Origin: Rhodoferax sp. UBA4409
Lineage (GTDB): Bacteria; Pseudomonadota; Gammaproteobacteria; Burkholderiales; Burkholderiaceae_C
Length of the DNA: 33,827 nt
Assembly: GCA_002390825.1 (NCBI GenBank)
Contig: DGQR01000188.1
Coordinates: 556-34,382 of the forward strand
Direction of reading: 5' to 3'
The notes beneath the pieces were generated by a model. The model had not been told where the DNA came from. It did no database searches and worked only from the letters and a program-made list of their open reading frames with translations. Both the position numbers and the translations under genes were made by a program. Positions 1 to 7,337 of this stretch are shown in pieces; positions within the stretch are counted from its first letter, which is position 1, and each line of letters begins with the position of its first letter.

Positions 1-775
1 CATCGGGCAACTGGCTGCGGGGGTCGCCCATGAGATTAACAATCCGATTGGCTATATTTTTTCCAACTACGGGATGCTTGAGTCCTATCTGGGCAGTCTG
101 TTTGAAATGCTGAATGCCTACGAAGATGCTGAGAAGAGCTGCGGGGACCCCAACATTGTCAAAGAGCTGCAGGCCAGGCGTGTGGCGCTGGAGGTCGATT
201 TCTTGAAAGAAGATATTCCGGACCTTATGAAGGAGTCCAAGGAAGGCATCGTGAGGGTGCGAAAAATTGTCCAGGATTTAAAGGACTTCTCCCACGTGGA
301 TGCCAAGCCAGAGTGGAGTTTCGCCAATCTGAATCAAGGCATCGATTCGACCTTGAATGTGGTCAACAACGAAGTGAAATACAAGGCAGACATCATCAAG
401 GAGTATGGTGAGCTACCACTGGTGCAATGCCTTCCGTCTGAGATCAACCAGGTGGTGATGAATCTGGTGGTGAACGCAGCGCATGCGATAGGGCCGGACC
501 GCGGAAAAATCTGGATACGTACCGGTATTGAGAATGAATCTGCATGGATTGAAGTTACTGACAACGGCAGCGGTATTCCGAAAGAGGTGGTACCGCGAAT
601 ATTTGACCCGTTTTACACCACTAAACCGGTGGGAAAAGGTACAGGGTTGGGGCTGTCGCTGTCGTATGGAATTATTCAAAAACACCACGGTCAGATTGAT
701 GTGCAAACAGCGGTTGGAAAGGGAACGACGTTCCGGTTGGTACTTCCACTAAAGCAAACAGATAAAGCGGAATAG
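1..775 (+). CDS. Sensor histidine kinase, C-terminal part (5' truncated by window)
   Basis: The reading frame is open from base 2, so the gene begins outside the window; the first internal ATG (74) is not the start. The fragment opens with the dimerisation/phosphoacceptor motif GQLAAGVAHEINNP, whose His codon is at 29-31. An atypically long helical insert of about 100 residues follows, then the HATPase_c domain: N box NQVVMNLVVNAAHAI (about 445-490), G1 box DNGSGIP, F box FDPFYTTKP and G2 box GKGTGLGLSL. All ATP-binding boxes are intact, so the kinase should be active. The input domain is not visible. The stop (773-775) is two bases before the ATG of a response regulator with a receiver domain, so this kinase is the natural phosphodonor for it and probably for the second receiver protein downstream. 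Family assignment is secure; the signal sensed is unknown. Confidence 0.93.
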   Translation, partial: IGQLAAGVAHEINNPIGYIFSNYGMLESYLGSLFEMLNAYEDAEKSCGDPNIVKELQARRVALEVDFLKEDIPDLMKESKEGIVRVRKIVQDLKDFSHVDAKPEWSFANLNQGIDSTLNVVNNEVKYKADIIKEYGELPLVQCLPSEINQVVMNLVVNAAHAIGPDRGKIWIRTGIENESAWIEVTDNGSGIPKEVVPRIFDPFYTTKPVGKGTGLGLSLSYGIIQKHHGQIDVQTAVGKGTTFRLVLPLKQTDKAE

Positions 776-777
776 AA

Positions 778-2082
778 ATGAGTTTGTCACCCGTCGAAGC
801 ACGTCCGAATCTGCGCACTGTTTTGTGCGTTGACGATGAGGCAAACATCCTCTCGGCGTTAAGGCGACTTCTACGTCCCCATGGATTTCAAGTGATCGTT
901 GCAGAGAGTGGCCAGGCAGGGCTGGCTGTGCTGGAGAGCACGCCGGTAGATCTAGTGATATCGGATATGCGGATGCCTGAAATGGACGGCTCCAAGTTTT
1001 TGGAGCATGTGCGCCAGCGCTGGCCGGACACGATGCGTCTTTTGCTGACTGGGTATGCCGACGTTTCTTCCATTATTGAGGCGATCAACCGCGGTGAGAT
1101 TTATCGATACATCACCAAGCCGTGGGACGATCACGACTTGGTCTTGATCGTGCAACAAGCGCTTGAACGCAAGGCACTTGAGCACGAGAAGAAAAAACTA
1201 GAAGAGCAGGTACTTGTCCAGAACGAAGAGCTGAAAACGCTCAACACGGATCTGGAGGCTAAGGTGCAGGCGCGCACGCACGAGCTCCAGGTCGCGAACG
1301 CCAAACTCAAAAAGAACTACCTGAACACCATTAAGGTGTTTTCCAACTTGATGGAATTGCGCGGTGGTAACCTCAGCGGGCATTCACGCTTGGTGGCTGA
1401 CCTGGCTCGTCGCACCGCCGCAAGTATGGGGTTATCCGAAGCTGCACAGCAAGAGCTTTTTGTGGCCGGATTACTCCACGACATTGGACAAATTGGACTG
1501 TCTGACGAGGTGTTATCAAAGCCCGTCGGGCGATTGTCCGAAAGCGAATTGACCTTGTATCGGAGACATCCGGTGTGGGGCGAGCAGGCGCTGATGTCAC
1601 AAGATGATATGCATGGTGTAGCTGCTTTAATCCGCTCGCACCATGAACGGTATGACGGCCTCGGGTTTCCGGATGGCCTTGCCGGGGACGCCATATCTAT
1701 TGCTGCAAGCATTCTGATGGTGGTCGAAGCATTTTTGGATCTGCAAGCAGGAAATCTGAGCCAAGCCAAGCTGTCTACCAGCGAGGCCCGGTCCATGATT
1801 GCACGCGGACGGGGCACTCAATTCAACCCCGAGGTGGTAGATGTATTTCTGCAGGTGACCTTGAATGCCGCGCCCGTAGCGGAAGCGCCGGCAGTAATGC
1901 TCAAAACCAGTGAACTGGTGCCGGGCATGGTGATGGCAAGGGACCTCAAGACGAGCGACGGCATCGTTTTGTTGACCGCAGAGCATGTACTTACGGAGAA
2001 GTTGATCAGATTGCTGCGACAACGAGAATCCAGAGACGACATCGAAATGGTGTTGCCCATCAAGCCACCACAAAAGACATAG
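778..2082 (+). CDS. Response regulator, REC + HD-GYP-type domain
   Basis: A 434-residue RpfG-like protein. Residues 15-130 are a receiver domain with the acidic pair DDE, phosphoacceptor D63 (in ISDMRMP), the conserved T of LLTGYAD and K of KPWDD. Residues 131-180 form a charged coiled coil. Residues 185-355 are an HD-GYP-like domain with H234-D235 (LLHDIGQIG), H288-H289 (SHHERYDG) and GFP at 296-298 instead of GYP. HD-GYP enzymes hydrolyse cyclic-di-GMP to pGpG or GMP. Here the later ligand segment, usually VADxFDAL, reads MVVEAFLDL with Glu317 where Asp is normal, and the following RPY motif is lost, so activity is uncertain. The gene starts two bases after the kinase stop (GGAA Shine-Dalgarno-like sequence inside the kinase end) and is clearly in one operon with it. 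It could act as a phosphorylation-controlled phosphodiesterase or as a signalling scaffold. Confidence 0.92.
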   Translation: MSLSPVEARPNLRTVLCVDDEANILSALRRLLRPHGFQVIVAESGQAGLAVLESTPVDLVISDMRMPEMDGSKFLEHVRQRWPDTMRLLLTGYADVSSIIEAINRGEIYRYITKPWDDHDLVLIVQQALERKALEHEKKKLEEQVLVQNEELKTLNTDLEAKVQARTHELQVANAKLKKNYLNTIKVFSNLMELRGGNLSGHSRLVADLARRTAASMGLSEAAQQELFVAGLLHDIGQIGLSDEVLSKPVGRLSESELTLYRRHPVWGEQALMSQDDMHGVAALIRSHHERYDGLGFPDGLAGDAISIAASILMVVEAFLDLQAGNLSQAKLSTSEARSMIARGRGTQFNPEVVDVFLQVTLNAAPVAEAPAVMLKTSELVPGMVMARDLKTSDGIVLLTAEHVLTEKLIRLLRQRESRDDIEMVLPIKPPQKT

Positions 2083-2118
2083 CCAGCTATTGAGTGTGAA
2101 TTTCAAGGGGTGGATTGA

Positions 2119-4272
2119 ATGACAGAGGGTTTACATGACGCCAATCTAGGAGTTCATGAGCATGGCATCGATTCCGCGACGGGGTTGCCGGGACGGGGTG
2201 CGCTCCTGGAAAAATTGAACTCCCTACCGCGAAATATGGATGTGGCGGTCCTCTGCATCGATCTGGATCATCTGTCCGCACTCAATGAAGCCATGGGACT
2301 GTCTGCCGGTGACAGTGTTTTGGCGGAAGCTGCAAAACGGATTGCTACACACGCTGGGCCAAGCAGCTTTCTCGCTCGCTATGGCGGTGACGAATTTGCG
2401 TTGTTGATAGAGAGCGTTGCAGATTTTGAACAAGTCAGTCACAAAGCCTCGGCCTTGATCGAAGAGCTGATGCACCCCTATCTAGTTGCGGGTAAAGAAG
2501 TTTTTGTAGGCGCCAGCATGGGTATTGCCTGCACCCTGGCGTCGCAATTGGGTGAGACACAAAAACTCCAAGCGACCACCATCGATCAAGCTTTGCACCA
2601 TGCAAAAGCAGCCCTTTCTCGGACTAAGGTCGTTTCAAGGGGGCGTTGGCTCCTGTATGAACCCGGCATGACCCCGGTTTTAGGTGCCCGACTTCACTTA
2701 GAGACTGAATTGGCTTTAGCAGTGGAACAAGGGCAGTTCCTGGTTTACTACCAACCCAAAGCTTCATGCCGTAGCGGTGCGATTACAGGTTTTGAAGCCT
2801 TAGTACGATGGTTGCATCCGACTAAGGGGATCGTGCCTCCTTCTGAGTTCATCCCCATCCTCGAAGAGACCGGGCTCATAGACCGCGTAGGCGCTTGGGT
2901 GCTCAGAACTGCTTGCCAGCAGCTCGCTGCGTGGAATATTTTGGGGCACGACAAGCTGACCATGGCGGTCAACGTCTCTCTTCGGCAACTTGTAGATTTG
3001 ACGTATCCGGAATCGGTCCAAGCCATCCTTTTGGAATCAGGGGTGCCCGCTGAGAGGCTGGAGCTGGAGCTGACTGAGAGCTTGTTGATGCATGATGTTC
3101 GGCATACTGAGGCGCTCTTGTTTCGACTAAAAGCGCTCGGTGTGAGGCTGTCCATCGACGACTTCGGGACCGGGTACTCAAGCCTTGCGTATTTAAAGCG
3201 GCTGCCCATTGATACGGTGAAGATTGACAGAATCTTTGTCCAGAACATCACCACAAACCCCAACGACGCGTCCATTACTCGCGCGATTATCGGGATGGCT
3301 CGTAGTCTCAATTTGTCCCTCATTGCTGAGGGCGTGGAGACTGAGGCGCAACTGTCAAAGCTGGTTGCAGAACACTGCGATACGGTTCAGGGTTATTTCA
3401 TTGGAAAGCCTATGCCCGCGATCCATGCAGCCGCATTACTCACATCCGGTTGGCGCCTGCCCCAAGAGTTAATTGGTCGTCCCACCAAAACGAGGACATT
3501 GCTGCTAGTGGACGATGAGGAAAGCATACTCTCCGCCCTGAAGAGACTGCTCCGGCGCGAAGGCTATCGCATCCTCAGTGCCGGCTCTGGCGCTGAAGGA
3601 TTGGAATTACTTGCGAAGAACGACGTGGACGTCATCGTCTCGGACCAGCGCATGCCCAATATGACGGGTGAGGAATTTCTACGCTTGGCGAAGGAACTGT
3701 ATCCAGACACCGTGCGCATGGTTCTTTCGGGATATGCGGACATGCAATCCATAACGAATGCCATCAACCAAGGTGCCATCTATAAGTTCTTTAGTAAGCC
3801 CTGGGACGATCAGGGCCTGAAGGACAACATCCTAGAGGCGTTCAGGCGAAAAGAGCTGAGCGATGAGAATGGGCGGCTTACGCGTGAAATTGGGCTGATG
3901 AACGAGGACCTCAATCGCAGCAATAAGGCGCTCGCTGTGCTTCTGGAAGAACAGGCACGCAGGTCACTGGTAGGCCAAACGGCATTGTCTGCGGCACAGC
4001 AAACCCTTCACCATTTGCCCATTCCGGTGGTGGGCCTCGATCCGAGCGGAATGATCGTTCTCAGAAACGATGCGTTCGTGGAGCTCGGAATGGAGGAGGA
4101 TGTCATCTCGTCGTTCGCTGAGACGTTGCCTTCTTGGCCGTCCACCGTGGTGAGCTATTCAGATCATGTCGACTCCGCAGGGCGGCGGTGGACTTTGGCA
4201 GGACGCAACTTGTCCAGCAGTGGGCAATATTCTGGAATGGTGTTTGCATTTGTCCCGAGGAGTCCGACATGA
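2119..4272 (+). CDS. GGDEF-EAL-REC protein (cyclic-di-GMP synthesis/hydrolysis)
   Basis: A 717-residue protein with an unusual order: output domains first, receiver after. Residues 15-185 are a GGDEF domain with an intact GGDEF motif at 89-93 but no RxxD inhibitory site five residues before it. Residues 195-440 are an EAL domain with EAL at 226-228 and the other catalytic segments present (NVS, ELTES, DDFGTGYSS, KIDRIFV, AEGVET, QGYFIGKP), so hydrolysis looks competent. Residues 460-575 are a receiver with D509 as phosphoacceptor and KPWDD; it closely resembles the receiver of the preceding gene. A coiled coil (about 575-625) and a PAS-like tail (about 640-710, HHLPIPVVGLDPSG) end the protein. 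The start is supported by AAGGGGTGG before the ATG. The stop overlaps the next ATG (ATGA at 4269-4272), suggesting translational coupling. Whether it makes or degrades cyclic-di-GMP in the cell cannot be read from sequence. Confidence 0.93.
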   Translation: MTEGLHDANLGVHEHGIDSATGLPGRGALLEKLNSLPRNMDVAVLCIDLDHLSALNEAMGLSAGDSVLAEAAKRIATHAGPSSFLARYGGDEFALLIESVADFEQVSHKASALIEELMHPYLVAGKEVFVGASMGIACTLASQLGETQKLQATTIDQALHHAKAALSRTKVVSRGRWLLYEPGMTPVLGARLHLETELALAVEQGQFLVYYQPKASCRSGAITGFEALVRWLHPTKGIVPPSEFIPILEETGLIDRVGAWVLRTACQQLAAWNILGHDKLTMAVNVSLRQLVDLTYPESVQAILLESGVPAERLELELTESLLMHDVRHTEALLFRLKALGVRLSIDDFGTGYSSLAYLKRLPIDTVKIDRIFVQNITTNPNDASITRAIIGMARSLNLSLIAEGVETEAQLSKLVAEHCDTVQGYFIGKPMPAIHAAALLTSGWRLPQELIGRPTKTRTLLLVDDEESILSALKRLLRREGYRILSAGSGAEGLELLAKNDVDVIVSDQRMPNMTGEEFLRLAKELYPDTVRMVLSGYADMQSITNAINQGAIYKFFSKPWDDQGLKDNILEAFRRKELSDENGRLTREIGLMNEDLNRSNKALAVLLEEQARRSLVGQTALSAAQQTLHHLPIPVVGLDPSGMIVLRNDAFVELGMEEDVISSFAETLPSWPSTVVSYSDHVDSAGRRWTLAGRNLSSSGQYSGMVFAFVPRSPT

Positions 4273-4463
4273 GTGACCCGTCTCCCAGACCGGAGGTTGC
4301 AGAATCCGCGGCAACGCAACTCAGTGTTGTACCGGCAATGCGCCCAGATCCGGACAATGAGTCCTTGAAAGTGCAGTGGCGTTTTCGTCTTTCCGGGAAT
4401 GGCACCGCCAGCAGAGCGCTCCAGTCTGCAATACTGGAATTTATAAAGCAGAGGGAGAGTTGA
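4269..4463 (+). CDS. Small hypothetical protein, 64 residues, coupled on both sides
   Basis: I do not recognise this protein. The reading frame starts at an ATG that overlaps the stop of the GGDEF-EAL-REC gene (ATGA) and ends in a TGATG overlap with the next gene. A strong Shine-Dalgarno sequence GAGGAG lies at 4257-4262, six bases before the ATG. The N-terminal half is rich in Pro, Ser, Glu and Ala (probably disordered); the C-terminal part, roughly residues 35-64, reads WRFRLSGNGTASRALQSAIL and then EFIKQRES and could form a helix. There is no signal peptide or membrane segment. Its place between a cyclic-di-GMP enzyme and an HDOD protein suggests an accessory or adaptor role, but this is inference. 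It could also be a translational coupling device, although the strong ribosome binding site argues for a real product. Confidence 0.7.
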   Translation: MSDPSPRPEVAESAATQLSVVPAMRPDPDNESLKVQWRFRLSGNGTASRALQSAILEFIKQRES

Positions 4464-5326
4464 TGCGTCCTAGCTTGGAGCAGGCTACCGCAGCCGTTAA
4501 GCAATTGCCGAATTTACCAAGCACCACGAGAGTGGTCTTGGGCTATCTGAATGATGATGAGGCGGATATCAATCAGGTCGTACAGGCCATTGCGCGTGAC
4601 CAGGGTTTGGTCGCAAGAATCTTGCGTATTGCAAATTCCCCCTTTTTTGGGTTGCCTAACCAGGTGCAAACTATTCACGAGGCCGTGATTGTTTTAGGTT
4701 TTTCAAACCTGAGGCTGGTCGTTACGGCCGCCATGATGACCGCGCAAAAGTTTCCTGGGTTAGTGGGGGGCGTTCAGGTGCAAAGGCTGTTTCGCCACAG
4801 TATTGCTGTTGCCATATGCGCTTCGGCCATCGGACGCAGTAACAAGCTTAATCCGAACCTTTTGTTCCTCACAGGAATCTTGCACGATATCGGCAAGCTG
4901 GCGCTGATGGCCACGTACCCGACCCAATATGCGGAGGTGCAATCGCTGAGAGAAGGCGGCAATCTCTTGACGACCGAGGCTGAAGAACAGATATTCGGGT
5001 TCAATCACGCAACCATTGGAGCGACCTTGTGTCGGCATTGGCATCTGCCCGAAGTCATTTCAGTCGCGATCGGTGACCACCATAGCTTTGGGGGTCATCA
5101 CGATTCAGCTTCCAATGCCACACAGTACAGCGCCTTCGCCGAGGTTATCCATCTTGCGGATGCGGTAGCGCTTGGGCTTAACCTGGAGTCCGATGCTTTG
5201 GCAGCCGTCCCGCCATTGACTGAGCGCGGATGGAATCGGTGGATGGGATCACGGGAAAAATTGGCAATCGACTTTGATGAGATCAAGGGCCTATACCAGG
5301 AGCTGGTTGTCTTGATTGACGGTTAA
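4463..5326 (+). CDS. HDOD domain protein
   Basis: The start is the ATG at 4463, in a TGATG overlap with the small upstream gene and preceded by a GAGGGAGAG ribosome binding site (4451-4459); the frame is open further upstream, but that part has no comparable site. The product has 287 residues, almost all one HDOD domain: QLPNLPSTTRVVLGYL, DQGLVARILRIANSPFFG, HEAVIVLGFSNLRLVV. It retains an HD pair (GILHDIGKLAL) and a further FNHATIGATLCRHW and GDHHSF. HDOD proteins are HD-superfamily relatives that often act as non-enzymatic signalling adaptors in motility, secretion and cyclic-di-GMP networks. As the last gene of the kinase/REC/GGDEF-EAL operon it is a plausible output or partner protein. 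No partner can be named from sequence. Confidence 0.9.
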   Translation: MRPSLEQATAAVKQLPNLPSTTRVVLGYLNDDEADINQVVQAIARDQGLVARILRIANSPFFGLPNQVQTIHEAVIVLGFSNLRLVVTAAMMTAQKFPGLVGGVQVQRLFRHSIAVAICASAIGRSNKLNPNLLFLTGILHDIGKLALMATYPTQYAEVQSLREGGNLLTTEAEEQIFGFNHATIGATLCRHWHLPEVISVAIGDHHSFGGHHDSASNATQYSAFAEVIHLADAVALGLNLESDALAAVPPLTERGWNRWMGSREKLAIDFDEIKGLYQELVVLIDG

Positions 5327-5333
5327 AGGTGAA

Positions 5334-6194
5334 TCAAAGCAGGGAACCTATATGCGCGTCTTCCAACATGGACCTCATGTTGCCTAGGGCCAGCACCAAG
5401 TCTTCCAAAGATCCGCCTAGTCGTTGCTGCACAAAGTCGGGCAACTCCTCGACATGGGTGTTTCCAGCAAAACCGAGTTCTAACTGTTTGCTGATCTGAT
5501 TAGCGGCAAACACACATGCACAAAGACTGGTATCTCGAAGCTCTGGGCCGTGCTGGTAGCGGATGGCCTCCGTCAGCTGCGTGGGAAACTGCCATTTCTC
5601 GACCAACATCGCACCCACGGTGGCGTGGTCCACGCCGATGATTTTGCGCAGTGCTATATGAAGCGATTCACCTTGCTCTTGGCTAAGGCGAAGGGCGATG
5701 CGGAATTCAACGGGCTTGAATTGAGCCAGTACTATTTTTCCGAAGTCGTGCAGCAGCCCTGCGATGAAGCAGTCAACGGGATCTGCGTCAGGCACTCTGA
5801 AGGCCAAGTGTTTGGCAATACCCGCAGTGGACAGGCAATGCTGCAAATACGGCTGTACTTCAAAGCCTGCAGGGTTCTTCTGGGGCAGGGCACCCATAGC
5901 CGCAATAGCCAAGGCTAGGTTCTTGATGGTATTGAAGCCCAAATAGACGACGGCATGGTCGAGAGAGGAAATCTTCTTAGGCAAACTGTAGTACGACGAG
6001 TTGACTATGCGAAGGATTCTCACCGTGACTACAGGATCCTTGCCAATTACCTGTACCAGATCCTTGGGCGTGCAATTGATATCTTGAGTCAGGATCAAAA
6101 CTTTGCGTACGCTCTCGGGAAAAGCCGGCATCGCTTCAACGGCCAAGACAAGCTTTTGTGCCAATATGGTGCTTATCGATACGTCAGCTTCCAT
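5334..6194 (-). CDS. HDOD domain protein, convergent paralogue
   Basis: A 286-residue HDOD protein if started at the ATG at 6194 (MEADVSIS). A 13-residue extension from a TTG at 6233 is possible, but it has no ribosome binding site; GAGAAAA lies before the ATG. Visible HDOD segments are AMPAFPESVRKVL, KDPVVTVRILRIVNSSYYSL, LDHAVVYLGFNTIKNLAL, the HD pair in GLLHDFGKIVLAQF, and VDHATVGAMLVEKWQFP. It is clearly related to the convergent HDOD protein; the stops are only 7 bases apart. Both probably serve the same signalling module, but this one has its own promoter on the opposite strand, so it can be expressed independently. The target is unknown. Confidence 0.88.
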   Translation of the reverse strand: MEADVSISTILAQKLVLAVEAMPAFPESVRKVLILTQDINCTPKDLVQVIGKDPVVTVRILRIVNSSYYSLPKKISSLDHAVVYLGFNTIKNLALAIAAMGALPQKNPAGFEVQPYLQHCLSTAGIAKHLAFRVPDADPVDCFIAGLLHDFGKIVLAQFKPVEFRIALRLSQEQGESLHIALRKIIGVDHATVGAMLVEKWQFPTQLTEAIRYQHGPELRDTSLCACVFAANQISKQLELGFAGNTHVEELPDFVQQRLGGSLEDLVLALGNMRSMLEDAHIGSLL

Positions 6195-6373
6195 CGTCGG
6201 TTTTCTCGGGTGCGTCTGATCGGGTATTTGCAAGTGCTATTACAGCACTTTGCCTATCTTCTATCTCGTGCCTTGTCCTAGGGAACTGTGGTTCCTAAGC
6301 CTTTAGGTGGTTGACCGCGCCTTGCGGGCGAATGCACGTGCGCTGCGGAGATGGGACTGCGGCTGGGGGTCTT

Positions 6374-6385
6374 TAAGATCGGTGC
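6374..6385 (+). promoter_or_regulatory. Probable leaderless -10 element before DMT transporter
   Basis: TAAGAT at 6374-6379 followed by six bases and then ATG. At this distance transcription would begin at or next to the A of the start codon. The same spacing is seen before the genes at 24263 and 27661. I do not see a good -35 box. Confidence 0.45.
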
Positions 6386-7276
6386 ATGACTTCGCGCTCC
6401 ACCTCTTCTGCTTCCCCTTTAGCTGCCCTGTATCCGCTCTTGTTTGTGGCCTTGTGGAGCACCGGTTTCATCGGGGCCAAGTTTGGTTTGCCGTATGTGG
6501 AACCACTCACTTTTCTGACCGTGCGCTATGCCGCGGTGCTGGTGCTCATGGGTTTGGTGGTGTGGCACACGCGGGCACCCTGGCCGTCCACATTGCGCGA
6601 GTGTGGGCACATTGCCGTGACCGGCGTGCTGGTGCATGCGGTGTACCTGGGGGGCGTGTTCATTGCCATCGGCCATGGGTTGCCTGCCGGTGTGGCGGCC
6701 ATTGTGGTGGGGTTGCAGCCCTTGCTCACCGCGTTGGGTGCCGGCTGGCTGCTGCGCGAAAAAGTGCGTGCCACGCAGTGGGCCGGCCTCGCCGCAGGCT
6801 TTGCGGGCGTGGCGCTGGTGGTGGCGCACAAGGTGGCCGCTGGCGCGGGGCTGGCTACGCTGTGGACGCTGCTATTCCCCGTGGCTGTGGCATTGCTGGC
6901 CATCACGGCCGGCACGCTGTACCAGAAGCGCTACTGCCCTTCGTTTGATTTGCGCACCGGCTCGCTGATTCAGTTCATTCCCAGTCTGGTGCTGACGGGC
7001 TTGGCAGCAGCTGTCACCGAGACCATGCACATTGAGTGGACCGGCTCCTTTGTGTTTGCGCTGGCTTGGCTGGTGCTGGTCTTGTCGCTAGGGGCGGTCA
7101 CGCTGCTCAATGTGCTGATCCGCAGCGGCAGCGCTGTCAATGTGGCCAGCCTGTTTTACCTGGTGCCGCCCTGCACCGCGCTGGTGGCCTGGGCCCTGTT
7201 TGGCGAGACGCTGACCGGCTTGGCGCTGGCGGGCATGGGGCTTACGGTGTTTGGCGTCTGGCTGGCGCGCAAGTAG
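6386..7276 (+). CDS. DMT superfamily (EamA) transporter
   Basis: A 296-residue inner-membrane protein with about ten predicted hydrophobic segments and the two-repeat EamA layout: first repeat from LYPLLFVALWSTGFIGAKFG, second from about residue 160. EamA proteins typically export amino acids or small metabolites; the substrate is not readable from sequence. There is no Shine-Dalgarno sequence. A -10-like TAAGAT (6374-6379) lies exactly six bases before the ATG, which suggests a leaderless transcript. The gene stands alone; it faces the sulfate-binding protein gene tail to tail, and a dyad repeat (7280-7330) fills the gap. Confidence 0.9.
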   Translation: MTSRSTSSASPLAALYPLLFVALWSTGFIGAKFGLPYVEPLTFLTVRYAAVLVLMGLVVWHTRAPWPSTLRECGHIAVTGVLVHAVYLGGVFIAIGHGLPAGVAAIVVGLQPLLTALGAGWLLREKVRATQWAGLAAGFAGVALVVAHKVAAGAGLATLWTLLFPVAVALLAITAGTLYQKRYCPSFDLRTGSLIQFIPSLVLTGLAAAVTETMHIEWTGSFVFALAWLVLVLSLGAVTLLNVLIRSGSAVNVASLFYLVPPCTALVAWALFGETLTGLALAGMGLTVFGVWLARK

Positions 7277-7279
7277 ATG

Positions 7280-7330
7280 TTGCTATTGATTTAATAGCTA
7301 CTAGCGCAATTAGATAGGGCGCTAGCAGCC
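7280..7330 (+). repeat. Dyad repeat, copy A
   Basis: First of four related elements of about 51 bp, all written in the same orientation here. It contains two stem-loops: GCTATT/AATAGC (7282-7287 with 7293-7298) and CTAGCGC/GCGCTAG (7301-7307 with 7319-7325). It lies between the convergent ends of the DMT transporter and sbp. It resembles intergenic repeats I remember from Comamonadaceae. There is no T run, so terminator activity is uncertain. Confidence 0.75.
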
Positions 7331-7337
7331 AATTTCA

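Noticed and set aside
6280..6299. Short hairpin GGAAC/GTTCC after the second HDOD gene start region
   Set aside because: Five-base stem without T run, located upstream of the HDOD gene and the DMT gene; too weak to call a terminator.
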